From Clostridiales bacterium (GTDB lineage: Bacteria; Bacillota; Clostridia; Oscillospirales; Acutalibacteraceae): a DNA stretch of 64,000 bases. This document shows, in pieces, positions 53,029 to 60,991 of the stretch; the first letter of the stretch is position 1, and the number at the start of each line of letters is the position of its first letter. The stretch lies in NCBI GenBank assembly GCA_019415945.1, contig DXYF01000034.1, forward strand, positions 1 through 64,000. Direction: 5' to 3'. Made by a program: the position numbers and the translations under genes. A model generated the notes under the pieces. The model saw only the letters and a program-made list of their open reading frames with translations, searched no databases and was not told where the DNA came from.

Positions 53029-53197
53029 AGTTTGTGTTTTCTGTTGTCTTTGGCTTTGATTTGCAGACAATCTTTGCATAACCGAGCTTTTCAAGCTGGT
53101 TTGCTCTGTCGCTTTCTGTCTCGAACTCTTCGCCGACCCTGCGAAGAATTAAATTGTTCGACTTATCATAAAAGCGTTTTAAAACCTTTACTTTCAT
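53027..53197 (-). CDS. small phage protein, 56 residues
   Basis: Starts MKVKVLKRFYDKSNNLILRR after GGAGGTGAGAAAAA; contains VGEEFETESDRANQLEKLGYA, a pattern common to tiny structural or accessory proteins of the head module in Firmicutes phages. Its ATG overlaps the stop of the preceding small gene (ATGA). Confidence 0.75.
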   Translation of the reverse strand: MKVKVLKRFYDKSNNLILRRVGEEFETESDRANQLEKLGYAKIVCKSKPKTTENTN

Positions 53198-53346
53198 TTT
53201 TTCTCACCTCCCAAATCACATATAAATTTGACTGTTTTTGCCATTAACTTAATTACCGCAATCACCCAAGCCGCAGCAAAGCACCCAACAGGGATCGCAG
53301 CACCGTTTGCCGCAAGAACATAGAGTAAAATCAACAATACTGTCAT
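53194..53346 (-). CDS. small phage membrane protein, 50 residues
   Basis: Starts MTVLLILLYVLAANGAAIPV after TTAGGAGGC. One or two membrane segments (about 2-12 and 18-38) and a charged end (DLGGEKK). Overlaps the next gene by four bases, so they are coupled. Function unknown. Confidence 0.7.
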   Translation of the reverse strand: MTVLLILLYVLAANGAAIPVGCFAAAWVIAVIKLMAKTVKFICDLGGEKK

Positions 53347-53375
53347 AAAAGCCTCCTAAATGATATAAAAAATGG

Positions 53376-53408
53376 TATAAAAAAAGCACGCTGATTGCAA
53401 AGCATGCT
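53376..53408 (-). terminator. terminator in the head operon
   Basis: AGCATGCT...AGCGTGCT followed on the minus strand by TTTTTTTATACC, between the 62-residue and 50-residue genes. Confidence 0.75.
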
Positions 53409-53433
53409 CATTATAAATATTAACTGCATAACA

Positions 53434-53462
53434 AAACCGCCCTCGTTTTACGGGAGCGGTTT
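53434..53462 (-). terminator. terminator overlapping the stop of the cysteine-rich gene
   Basis: AAACCGC-CC / GG-GCGGTTT stem followed by TTGTTATG; second terminator in tandem with the one at 53376-53408. Confidence 0.65.
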
Positions 53463-53646
53463 AATCAGTTATTTCCTCATATCCAAAACCATTGTTGCAC
53501 TCTTTTAAAGTTTTCACATCTACAGGTCCGAAAATATACTCTTTCGGTATTCCCTGAGGAAAGGCTTTACATTTTAACGGTTCTTTTACAGAAGAACTTT
53601 CAAAACAGTTTTTGCAGCATGGGCAATCTGATATTATTACCGACAT
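53461..53646 (-). CDS. small cysteine-rich phage protein
   Basis: 61 residues from the ATG at 53646 (MSVIISDCPCCKNC) after AGAGGTGG. Five cysteines in CPCCKNC...C near the start suggest a zinc knuckle; KCKAFPQGIPKEYIFG is a recurring motif in small phage proteins after the minor head gene. It overlaps the stop of that gene. Confidence 0.7.
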   Translation of the reverse strand: MSVIISDCPCCKNCFESSSVKEPLKCKAFPQGIPKEYIFGPVDVKTLKECNNGFGYEEITD

Positions 53647-55325
53647 TATTTTTTCCACCTCTCTATAAATTCATCAATTAAGACTTGTGCATCTTTGTCT
53701 AATTTACCCCCACAACGAGCTTTCGCAAAAGCTTCTGCTATACACTCTGCTCCGTCCAAAGAAGCGTCTGCATATTTGGAAATACCATAAACAATTTTCT
53801 CTGTAACTTCTTTATTTTTTAATAAAAAACCTGCATATGTGCTTACATCTTGAAATGTCATTACATGAGCCATTTCGTGAGCTATAAGTCCCTCAACATT
53901 ATTTGAAGATAAAATCTGTCTATCATAATTTCTCATAATACGCTTTTGAAATTCTTTTTGTGACCCCATAAAATCATAATTAGAATTTATTACAATACGT
54001 TTAATAAGATCTCCGTATTCGTTTCTGTCAGCCTGAAATTGGAAAGGAACATTTTTTTCTTCCTCTCTAAGTGATTTCACAACAATTTCATCTATTTTAA
54101 CTTCATAATCATCGCATATTTTATTAATAGCCTTGGAAATTTCATCTTTTGTTTCGCTTGACATACTTCTAATTTTATCAGTATCAGCCGGCAATTCTAT
54201 GTTTTTTATTATACCACTTTCAGTAGATTTTTCAACAGATTTTATCGACTTGCCGTCAATATTTTCAAGTACTTCGGCCTTGTCCTTCCACTCCTGTTTT
54301 CTCGCCCCTGCAAAGCGTTTATTGCCCTCGTCAAGACTGTATTTTTCGCGGCGTTCAAAGCGTTTTATCTGCCTGTCGGCATAATTCTTTTTTTGCTGTT
54401 GTACCTCCCTGTTTTCCATTTGTGCAATTTCTTTCTGCGTGACGGGCTTTACTGTTGTAATCCCCTCATAATATGTACTGGTGCTGTCTTTGCAGTTCGG
54501 GTGAAAAAGTCCGTTTTCAATAGCTTTTGACAGCAGAGGATATTCTTTACTTTCCGAACTTCCTCCCGAATAAACATCATCTGTAAACACCTTGCCTATA
54601 TACGGAGAACATTTCGGGCAGCCCCCCTGACGGGAATTGACTACCACCGTTGAAATGCCCCACTCCTGCCGTTTCTCGCCCTCTCCGTAGAGGTATGCCC
54701 GCTTGTTTGCCGTCCTTATTGCCATTTTTGAGTAATCGCCGAGCGTATGCCTTGCACCGTTTTTATACTCAACGCAGTCAAGACCCGCGTCAAGCAAACT
54801 TTTGCAAGCCATATCGACTGCCTTTTCATATGTTCCGGCTCCCGTGTTTGCATACACCTGAGCATTAAATATTGCTTTACGCTGAACATCGTCTTTTCTT
54901 CTCAAAATTGCCGTTTCGGCTTTTTCCAAATCGTCGGTTGTCGCTTTGATAAGAGCATCAAGTTTGCGGTCGTTTAATTTAAAAAACTCCGCCGCACTTG
55001 TTTTCGGTATCTTGTCTGCTTTTTCAAATCCGTTTTTAATCGCTTGCAGTATTTCGGCTTCCTGCTTTGCGTTTCCGTCCTTTCTTGCTCTTTCAAGCAT
55101 TTTTGCAACTTTGCCGTTGAGCTCTGTAAACTGCTTTTTAAATTTCGGGTAATTCTCTTTGCGGTATTTTTCAAGACTTTTAAGCTGTTCCGACTGCCAT
55201 TGAGCCCAATTATATCCCTTTTCGGTTTCTTCCGCTCGGTGTCGGGAAAAATTCCTCATCATACTGTCAATAAGCTCATTTTCAATTTCTTCAAATGCCT
55301 TTGCAATATCATACTCGTTTTCCAT
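53646..55325 (-). CDS. minor head protein fused to HExxH metallopeptidase-like domain
   Basis: 559 residues. Residues 1-350 match the phage minor capsid 2 / MuF-like family (conserved GGCPKCSPYIGKVF and HPNCKDSTSTYYEG with Cys/His ligands). A linker follows, then a C-terminal domain of about 190 residues with HEMAHVMTF and, 50 residues later, ECIAEAFAKAR, the arrangement of a zincin with a glutamate third ligand. MuF proteins often carry toxin or enzyme tails that are packaged in the head and injected. Between portal and scaffold. Confidence 0.82.
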   Translation of the reverse strand: MENEYDIAKAFEEIENELIDSMMRNFSRHRAEETEKGYNWAQWQSEQLKSLEKYRKENYPKFKKQFTELNGKVAKMLERARKDGNAKQEAEILQAIKNGFEKADKIPKTSAAEFFKLNDRKLDALIKATTDDLEKAETAILRRKDDVQRKAIFNAQVYANTGAGTYEKAVDMACKSLLDAGLDCVEYKNGARHTLGDYSKMAIRTANKRAYLYGEGEKRQEWGISTVVVNSRQGGCPKCSPYIGKVFTDDVYSGGSSESKEYPLLSKAIENGLFHPNCKDSTSTYYEGITTVKPVTQKEIAQMENREVQQQKKNYADRQIKRFERREKYSLDEGNKRFAGARKQEWKDKAEVLENIDGKSIKSVEKSTESGIIKNIELPADTDKIRSMSSETKDEISKAINKICDDYEVKIDEIVVKSLREEEKNVPFQFQADRNEYGDLIKRIVINSNYDFMGSQKEFQKRIMRNYDRQILSSNNVEGLIAHEMAHVMTFQDVSTYAGFLLKNKEVTEKIVYGISKYADASLDGAECIAEAFAKARCGGKLDKDAQVLIDEFIERWKK

Positions 55326-55328
55326 GCA

Positions 55329-56831
55329 TTAAAATCCTATAAAAGGTAAATCGTCAGTTTCCGAGGTTTCACTCAGCTCGGCTATTCCCTGCTCCTGTTT
55401 AATTCTTTTTACTTCTTCTGCTTTCCATTCATCACTTTTGCTGTCGCCGTAAAGCTCATCAACGCTTGTCTCAACCGACATAACACCGTTTTGCCTTGCC
55501 TTGCCCACTATTTCAACCTGGCTTTCAAAGCTCGGATTTGCATATTCGCCGAAATTAACATCAACTTTTATATCGCCGATAACATTCCCCGTTTTGATTA
55601 TACTGTCCGCATTGAGGACAGCATTTACAAGCTGCGGCAAAGCATTTTCAAGCACCTCTATATATGCCCGTCTTGTATAAAGCGTTGCTTTTTCCTTTTC
55701 TCTTTGAGCCTCGGCATTGTCAAGCTTCTTAACATCAATGCCGAGTGTTGACGGAGATACAGTACCCTGCAAACACATATCAAGTGCAGTTATGTAAGCG
55801 GATAAATATGCGTCGCTCTGAATCTGAGGTGATTCCGTGACTATTCTGTTTTCGGCATTTTCCGCCGCATTATCCCCGACAGCAATAAATCTGTTATCAA
55901 AAGGATTCGGAGTAATCGGCATAAGAGTATCGGGGTCTCTCGGCACAAGGGATTCAGGTACATATGTTTGCGTCCTGCAAGCCCTTAAAGCGTCCATCCA
56001 TTGTGACCACGCTTCGTCCACGCTGTCAAAGCTGTCCTCTTTGCTCTCAATAAGGCCCTTTCCTCTGCCCTCAAAACTTGATGAACCCAAAATAACGGGG
56101 ACCGCCCAAATGAGCGTTTTTTCAAAAGTTACGCCCTCACCGACAAGGTCGCTTGTTACGGAGATTTTGTGAAGATCGCAAGGCTTTTTGTTATCGTCGT
56201 AGAGATTGTATTTTATATAACCGTAGCCGTAAACCTCTTCAAGCTGGTATGTGCGGCCCCTCTCGCTGTAATCTGTATAAAATTTAATCTCTTTAATTCT
56301 GCCCCTGACATATTCAAATTTTACTCTTTCGGCAGGGAGCCATTCGATAATGGGATTAAGCAAAACAGAAGCGTCATATGAAATTTTAAATGCACCGTCA
56401 CCGACTATTCCCAAATCAGAAACACATTTTGCAAGCGTCTTGCTGAATTTGTTTTCGGCTGCGATTTCTTCCCAGCGTTCGGCATTTGATGTCGTGTTAT
56501 CCGTATCAATCGTTACGCCGTTGTATTCCGACATCACAATATTAGTCATTGCGTCAACCATAAGGCGAGGCAGACCGATATGAATTTTTCGTATCTCGCG
56601 GCCGTATGTCATACGGGATTTCCAAAACATCGTATTAGGTGCGTCGTTTAGCTGTGAATAAAGCTGCGTAAGCTGAAAAGGCTTGCCCCCGTACCAAATG
56701 CGATTTTTTGCACAGGAAGCGTAAAAATCCGTGTTTTGCGTAATTGTGATTACAGGATTTTCATTTGATGTTATATTCAAAAACTTTCTCAATCCGTTTT
56801 TAATTGTGTCTATCAATTTTATTTTCTCCAC
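55329..56831 (-). CDS. portal protein (SPP1 gp6 family)
   Basis: About 500 residues. Family pattern LYSQLNDAPNTMFWKSRM, wing and stem region RCRTQTYVP-like, and the C-terminal clip (KLDNAEAQREKEKATLYTRRAYIEVLENALPQLVNAVL). Forms the dodecameric DNA gate. Start is either GTG at 56831 or TTG at 56816; the former has its ribosome site too close. Overlaps the terminase end. Confidence 0.9.
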   Translation of the reverse strand: MEKIKLIDTIKNGLRKFLNITSNENPVITITQNTDFYASCAKNRIWYGGKPFQLTQLYSQLNDAPNTMFWKSRMTYGREIRKIHIGLPRLMVDAMTNIVMSEYNGVTIDTDNTTSNAERWEEIAAENKFSKTLAKCVSDLGIVGDGAFKISYDASVLLNPIIEWLPAERVKFEYVRGRIKEIKFYTDYSERGRTYQLEEVYGYGYIKYNLYDDNKKPCDLHKISVTSDLVGEGVTFEKTLIWAVPVILGSSSFEGRGKGLIESKEDSFDSVDEAWSQWMDALRACRTQTYVPESLVPRDPDTLMPITPNPFDNRFIAVGDNAAENAENRIVTESPQIQSDAYLSAYITALDMCLQGTVSPSTLGIDVKKLDNAEAQREKEKATLYTRRAYIEVLENALPQLVNAVLNADSIIKTGNVIGDIKVDVNFGEYANPSFESQVEIVGKARQNGVMSVETSVDELYGDSKSDEWKAEEVKRIKQEQGIAELSETSETDDLPFIGF

Positions 56832-58179
56832 CTCCGATTTTATTTACAAACGGCAGCCACGCATACTGCCCGCTGTTAATACAATGATCGTTTTTGTCTT
56901 CGGGCGTGTTATCCTGACTTTCAAGCCACGAGTAGCTCTCAAATTCCGATATAGTGCTTTTGCAATGTTCTAAAATAAAGAAGCAGTCAACAGCAAGCCA
57001 ACCGATAACTAAGTTTATTCTGTCGATAATTTTTGTTTTCTTCCACGCGTTATTAAATACATAAATACAGCCATTAAGCCGTTTGTACTTATTGAGTTCC
57101 GTAAAAGTTGCCTGGTCTGCACTGTCTATAAAAACATTGCGTGCAAAACCCCATTTGCTTCGATTCTGTTCAAGAAAATCAATATAATTTTTGACCGTGT
57201 CGGACGGAGCTATCGGGGTTTGAAGCTTTGCATTGTTATAAACCTTTTCATCGAGCTGAATACACTTTCCCCTGTTTGTGATACCGAAAAAAGTCATTGC
57301 TATTGTGTCAGGCGATTTTTGAGAATATGCGGTATCAAGCCCGCCTGAAAACAAAATAAAATGTTCATCATTTTTGATGTTTAAAAACTTTTTAGCCCAA
57401 AGAGCTGATTTAATATGCCGTGAGCGTTCAAAATTCGGAAACACAAGTCCCGTTGCCCGTCCTCTTAAACCTTGAATTTTGTTTTTCCAAAGCTTTGTCC
57501 CTTTCGGTACATTAAGCTTGATTTGTTTAATTTTTTCTTCGCTTAAACCTAAATTGTGTGAAAAAGAAAAGAACCAATGTACCCAGTTCGGCTTTGGTTC
57601 TTCACTTAGCATATTAAGTATTTCAACAGGTGTTTCGTCCTGCCATTCCTTTAACGGACGGGAACAGTTTATATATTCCTTGTACACGGGCAAATTCGGG
57701 TCGTCGGGGTTAAGAGTTGCCAGGAGATAATCACATCGCATAGAAGCCTCTCTGACATATTCCATATCGGCGATGTTGATTTCATCAATGTACAAACAAC
57801 CGTACTGACCGCCGAGAGCCTTTTTCCAGCGGGCTTTGTTATCATATCCGAGAACATATATAATCTTATCCCCTTTGCTTGTGTGCAGAACAATGTGAGG
57901 AAGGCTGTACTGCCCTCTGCCTTTTGAGTTGTACTGAACAAGCGAGCCGAAAATATCAATAATACCGAGGTCCTTATTGATTATATTTTTTTCGATAGTA
58001 CCGAGGTCAAGTCCTGAGAGGATATGTATTTTTTTATTAGAATTTGCACATTTTAAAATAAACTTAAACACTCCGACGGTAGTTTTGCCTGCGGCGGTAG
58101 TACCCTCAAGAAATTCAACTGGAGCGGTGCATCTTAAAAATGCTTTGTACTTTGAAGATAAAACAAGCTCACTTGACAT
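56800..58179 (-). CDS. terminase large subunit
   Basis: 459 residues. ATPase Walker A FLEGTTAAGKTTVGVFKF, Walker B CLYIDEIN, then an RNase H-like nuclease domain with the acidic residues in FSGGLDTAYSQKSPDT and VFIDSADQATF. PBSX-type large terminase, the DNA packaging motor. Overlaps the small subunit gene by 11 bases. Confidence 0.93.
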   Translation of the reverse strand: MSSELVLSSKYKAFLRCTAPVEFLEGTTAAGKTTVGVFKFILKCANSNKKIHILSGLDLGTIEKNIINKDLGIIDIFGSLVQYNSKGRGQYSLPHIVLHTSKGDKIIYVLGYDNKARWKKALGGQYGCLYIDEINIADMEYVREASMRCDYLLATLNPDDPNLPVYKEYINCSRPLKEWQDETPVEILNMLSEEPKPNWVHWFFSFSHNLGLSEEKIKQIKLNVPKGTKLWKNKIQGLRGRATGLVFPNFERSRHIKSALWAKKFLNIKNDEHFILFSGGLDTAYSQKSPDTIAMTFFGITNRGKCIQLDEKVYNNAKLQTPIAPSDTVKNYIDFLEQNRSKWGFARNVFIDSADQATFTELNKYKRLNGCIYVFNNAWKKTKIIDRINLVIGWLAVDCFFILEHCKSTISEFESYSWLESQDNTPEDKNDHCINSGQYAWLPFVNKIGGGENKIDRHN

Positions 58180-58567
58180 CTTCGCTCATCTGCCTTAACA
58201 GGTTGTCAAGCTTTGATGTTTCAGCTCTTACAGAGCCGTTGAATTCAACCTTTTGCAAATACTCGCCCGTCATTTTGTTTAAGGTGTCAACTGCACGAAT
58301 ACGGTCAGACGCCTCGTTGCCGTCGTCTTGTGCAATTTGTGAAAGCAGGATCTGCCTGTCTTTTGCAGTCATAATCCGTTTATCTTTTGCTTTTTGAGTA
58401 AGCTCTTCTATATACTGCGAAACTCCCACATTTCTCAACAATTCATAAGCCCTTGAATTGGCGTAGTTCTCCGAATATCCCGCATTAACGGCACTTTGAA
58501 CGGTATTACCGCTCTGTGCATAATATTCGGCAAATTTACGCTGTCTCATATTCAGTTTATCTTTCAC
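58169..58567 (-). CDS. terminase small subunit
   Basis: About 132 residues from the GTG at 58567, chosen because AAAGGCGG precedes it at proper spacing; an upstream ATG extension lacks one. NMRQRKFAEYYAQSGNTVQSAVNAGYS is the terminase_2 helix-turn-helix, and the C-terminal helices bind the large subunit. Recognises the packaging site. Confidence 0.88.
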   Translation of the reverse strand: MKDKLNMRQRKFAEYYAQSGNTVQSAVNAGYSENYANSRAYELLRNVGVSQYIEELTQKAKDKRIMTAKDRQILLSQIAQDDGNEASDRIRAVDTLNKMTGEYLQKVEFNGSVRAETSKLDNLLRQMSEDVK

Positions 58568-58686
58568 GGCAACACCGCCTTTCTTGAAAAAGTGTAAAAG
58601 AAAAGACAGCGCATTGCTGTGCTGCCTAATAACAAACACCCGGATTTGCACCGAAGACCTCTCAAAACTGAGTACACTCCTCTTAT

Positions 58687-58741
58687 ACTATGGTTTGTTG
58701 TTTCTATTATTCCATATTCTGTTTATGTTGTCAACCATAGT
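58687..58741 (-). promoter_or_regulatory. late-operon promoter inside an inverted repeat operator
   Basis: TTGACA (complement of 58729-58734) and AATAAT (complement of 58706-58711), 17 bp apart, reading toward the terminase genes. The inverted repeat ACTATGGTT (58687-58695) / AACCATAGT (58733-58741) flanks the -10 and overlaps the -35. Leader to the small terminase start about 125 nt. Confidence 0.65.
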
Positions 58742-58782
58742 GTGTTTTGTAATTAATTCGTGCTTGTCCATATTTCACCGAG

Positions 58783-58814
58783 AAAAAACCGCCTGCATTT
58801 TGTAGGCGGTTTTC
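58783..58814 (-). terminator. terminator of the early/middle operon
   Basis: AAAACCGCCTGCA / TGTAGGCGGTTTT with one mismatch and TTTTTTCTC on the minus strand; lies between the DUF1492-like gene and the late promoter. Confidence 0.8.
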
Positions 58815-58903
58815 CGAGAGAGATATGTATCATAAATAAGGAGGATTTTAAATCTTTCTGCATTTTATATTATAACACACTTATTTGGGACAACGGGACA
58901 AAT

Positions 58904-59266
58904 TTACCAGTGGTACCTGTAACACATTTTTTTGATACTGTCAACCGTGTTGTTCCCTCCGACCTGCGTTGCAATCTTTGCCCAGCTGTAATGCAGGCTC
59001 AACCGCATAAACAGGCAGTTTTCCTCAAAAACATCTCTTGACAATCGGTTAAGGGCTGAATTTCTGAGTATTTCAAGATTTTGAATTTCACGCTGAATAT
59101 CTGCAATTTGCGTTACCGCGTTTCCGACCTTATCCGATGTTGTGCCCGAAAAAGATATATCAGACATTTTAACAGAAGTGTCTGTCGCTTCGTTTTCAAG
59201 CCGAACGACCTTTGCTTTAAGATGTGCTATTTCTTTATTTATCAGCTTTATTTCCTTTACATTCAA
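58904..59266 (-). CDS. phage late transcription regulator (DUF1492/sigma region-4-like)
   Basis: 120 residues, TTG start after GAGGAGGAAAAAATCGC. Coiled-coil N-terminal part (LINKEIAHLKAKVVRLENE) and C-terminal helix-turn-helix (LFMRLSLHYSWAKIATQVGGNNTVDSIKKMCYR). These proteins sit just before small terminase genes in Clostridia/Streptococcus phages and are believed to activate late genes, which fits the promoter downstream. Confidence 0.78.
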   Translation of the reverse strand: MNVKEIKLINKEIAHLKAKVVRLENEATDTSVKMSDISFSGTTSDKVGNAVTQIADIQREIQNLEILRNSALNRLSRDVFEENCLFMRLSLHYSWAKIATQVGGNNTVDSIKKMCYRYHW

Positions 59267-59390
59267 GCGATTTTTTCCTCCTCAGAATGATTTTTAATAA
59301 TTTCAAAATACCGAAGAAACCTCCGACTACCAAAGCTTCAATTACTCCGCAAAACACAAAAATCAAAGCAAAAGCCTCAAGGTCGGTCAT
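59235..59390 (-). CDS. small phage membrane protein, 51 residues
   Basis: Starts MTDLEAFALIFVFCGVIEAL (ATG at 59390; AAGGAAG about 9 bases upstream), one or two helices (about 6-34), then KIILRRKKS. It overlaps YopX-like and regulator genes on both sides, so it is coupled. Function unknown. Confidence 0.65.
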   Translation of the reverse strand: MTDLEAFALIFVFCGVIEALVVGGFFGILKLLKIILRRKKSLECKGNKADK

Positions 59391-59844
59391 TTTCATTCTT
59401 CCTTAACAATTCTGGGTTGTCATAGATGTTGCCGATTATAGCCGAGCGTTCGCAAAAAAATATATCAAGTTCATCAGCAAGCTGTGAGCCACCTTGTATA
59501 ACTTCCCACCTGTTCCCAACCCATATTACTTCGTAGTTTGAAAATTCTCCATCATCGTTTTTAAAACTGAGTACATCTCCCTCAAAAATCTTTTTGCCGT
59601 TCTTATCAGTTAAAACTGTGTATTGACCAACGGTTTCGGAAATAACTTCAGTCATAGAAGCTGTCCCATTGTTAATGATAGTTTTCTGAAAAAATATTTC
59701 AGAAACACATATGTAATATTTATCTTTTGAAATTATTAAAGGTCCAAAAACAAAACCATTTTCGCAATTATCCCAATTTATTGCTTTAAACACATAATAA
59801 TCTGTTTTGTCTTTAGGCTTTCCTCTAAACAAAATTTCTCTCAT
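59377..59844 (-). CDS. YopX family phage protein
   Basis: 155 residues after AAGGAGTGAGCAGG. MREILFRGKPKDK, then VGQYTVLTDKNGKKIFEGDVLSF and the end region IIGNIYDNPELL are the YopX signature. Common in early regions of Firmicutes phages; role unknown. Confidence 0.9.
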   Translation of the reverse strand: MREILFRGKPKDKTDYYVFKAINWDNCENGFVFGPLIISKDKYYICVSEIFFQKTIINNGTASMTEVISETVGQYTVLTDKNGKKIFEGDVLSFKNDDGEFSNYEVIWVGNRWEVIQGGSQLADELDIFFCERSAIIGNIYDNPELLRKNENDRP

Positions 59845-59850
59845 TCCTGC

Positions 59851-60120
59851 TCACTCCTTATCCATTTTTGCTCCGCAGTTGCAACAATAATTAGTGTTCA
59901 CATTATTGCTATAGTAAAAATACCCACACTCGGAACATTCTCTCATATTTTTATTAATAAGCCACTTCCCGTGCCTGACCTCCTGCACATCAGCTCTATG
60001 ATAAGCGTTAATGATCTGTATCACATCACCGTAAGTAATTGTTGACTGAGTATCTTTGAAACATTTTTCAAGAAATAGTCCTACTAAGCCGTCACGCTCA
60101 ATATATTCTTTTTCAGACAT
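59851..60120 (-). CDS. small phage zinc-ribbon protein
   Basis: 89 residues from the ATG at 60120 (MSEKEYIERDG) with AAGGAGCGTG upstream. C-terminal ribbon CSECGYFYYSN...CCNCGAKMD. The VRHGKWLINKN stretch is typical of these very common phage proteins. Start overlaps the end of the broken gene upstream. Confidence 0.8.
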   Translation of the reverse strand: MSEKEYIERDGLVGLFLEKCFKDTQSTITYGDVIQIINAYHRADVQEVRHGKWLINKNMRECSECGYFYYSNNVNTNYCCNCGAKMDKE

Positions 60121-60550
60121 TCTTTTCACGCTCCTTCAACGCCCTCTCGGCTTCTTCTCGGGTTAAAAATACGGTTTTGCCAATTTCATCAACGGTAAAA
60201 TCAATTTCGGCAAGTAACTCTGATTAATTTGAAGAAATACCGTTAAAGGTAATATATTCGTTATTAGGGCTATCCGAATCATAGCTAATAATTATTTGTT
60301 CAATAAAATAAGGTAATATTCGGTATAGTTCTTCACAATAGGAATATACTACATCTCCAACTTTACACGGCAACTCCACAAATCGGTTGCGGTCTTTGAA
60401 ATAATCACAACCCTCAATATACATTTCATCAACTGGCTCTTTTTCAAATTCTTTTGCTATTACGCAAACATCTGCTTTTATGCAATTTTTGCAAATATTT
60501 TCTTTGACGTTGTCGTTTCCTAAACGAACTGTAGCTTTACAACTTGCCAT
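60113..60550 (-). pseudogene. phage gene interrupted by an in-frame TAA
   Basis: The frame runs 145 codons but has TAA at 60224-60226 (codon 109). The part after the stop, in the same frame, reads EIGKTVFLTREEAERALKER, which is the conserved C-terminal motif of this common phage protein family. The N-terminal part has a cysteine pattern (CKNCIKADVC...CDYFKDRNRFVELPCKVGDVVYS). So the product is truncated by a point nonsense mutation (or read through). Ribosome site AAGGAGAATAACA; its true end overlaps the next start. Confidence 0.8.
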
Positions 60551-60561
60551 TGTTATTCTCC

Positions 60562-60972
60562 TTATCTGCCTGTACTGCCAAAACCGCCGCTTCCTCTTTC
60601 GGTGTGTTCAAGCCTATCAACTAAATCAAGGCTCGGTGCAACTATAGGCAAAATAACAAGCTGACTGATTTTATCGCCCACTTCGACAATGTAATCGGTG
60701 TCGCTGTGATTATAGAGCTTTACTCGTATACTACCTGTGTAGTCTACATCAATTACGCCCTCGCTTGTCAATCCGTGTTTTACATTAAGTCCGCTTTTGC
60801 TCTTTAACATTCCGACTGTACCGGCAGGCAACTCAATATGTACTCCTGTGTCAAATACTGCACTGCTTTTCGCCCTGATAGGTTTTCTTTCTCTTGAATA
60901 AATATCAAGTCCTGCGTCTGTTTCGTGTGCCCTTGTTGGCATTTTTGCGTTTTCATCTAAAACAATTCTCAT
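60562..60972 (-). CDS. dut: dUTPase
   Basis: 136 residues with all five trimeric dUTPase motifs: HETDAGLDIYS, LKSKSGLNVKHG, GVIDVDYTGSIRVKLYN, KISQLVILP and the C-terminal RGSGGFGSTGR. Removes dUTP during phage replication. Ribosome site AAGGAGGAAAAAG. Confidence 0.95.
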   Translation of the reverse strand: MRIVLDENAKMPTRAHETDAGLDIYSRERKPIRAKSSAVFDTGVHIELPAGTVGMLKSKSGLNVKHGLTSEGVIDVDYTGSIRVKLYNHSDTDYIVEVGDKISQLVILPIVAPSLDLVDRLEHTERGSGGFGSTGR

Positions 60973-60991
60973 CTTCTTTTTCCTCCTTATT

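Noticed and set aside
52849..53094. 81-codon minus-strand frame before the scaffold gene
   Set aside because: Overlaps the 56-residue gene with a better ribosome site in another frame, a terminator and the 25-bp repeats.
58567..58682. Short GTG-started frame between late promoter and small terminase
   Set aside because: GAGGAG precedes it and it ends on the terminase GTG, but the 38-codon translation looks random; I treat the segment as leader RNA.
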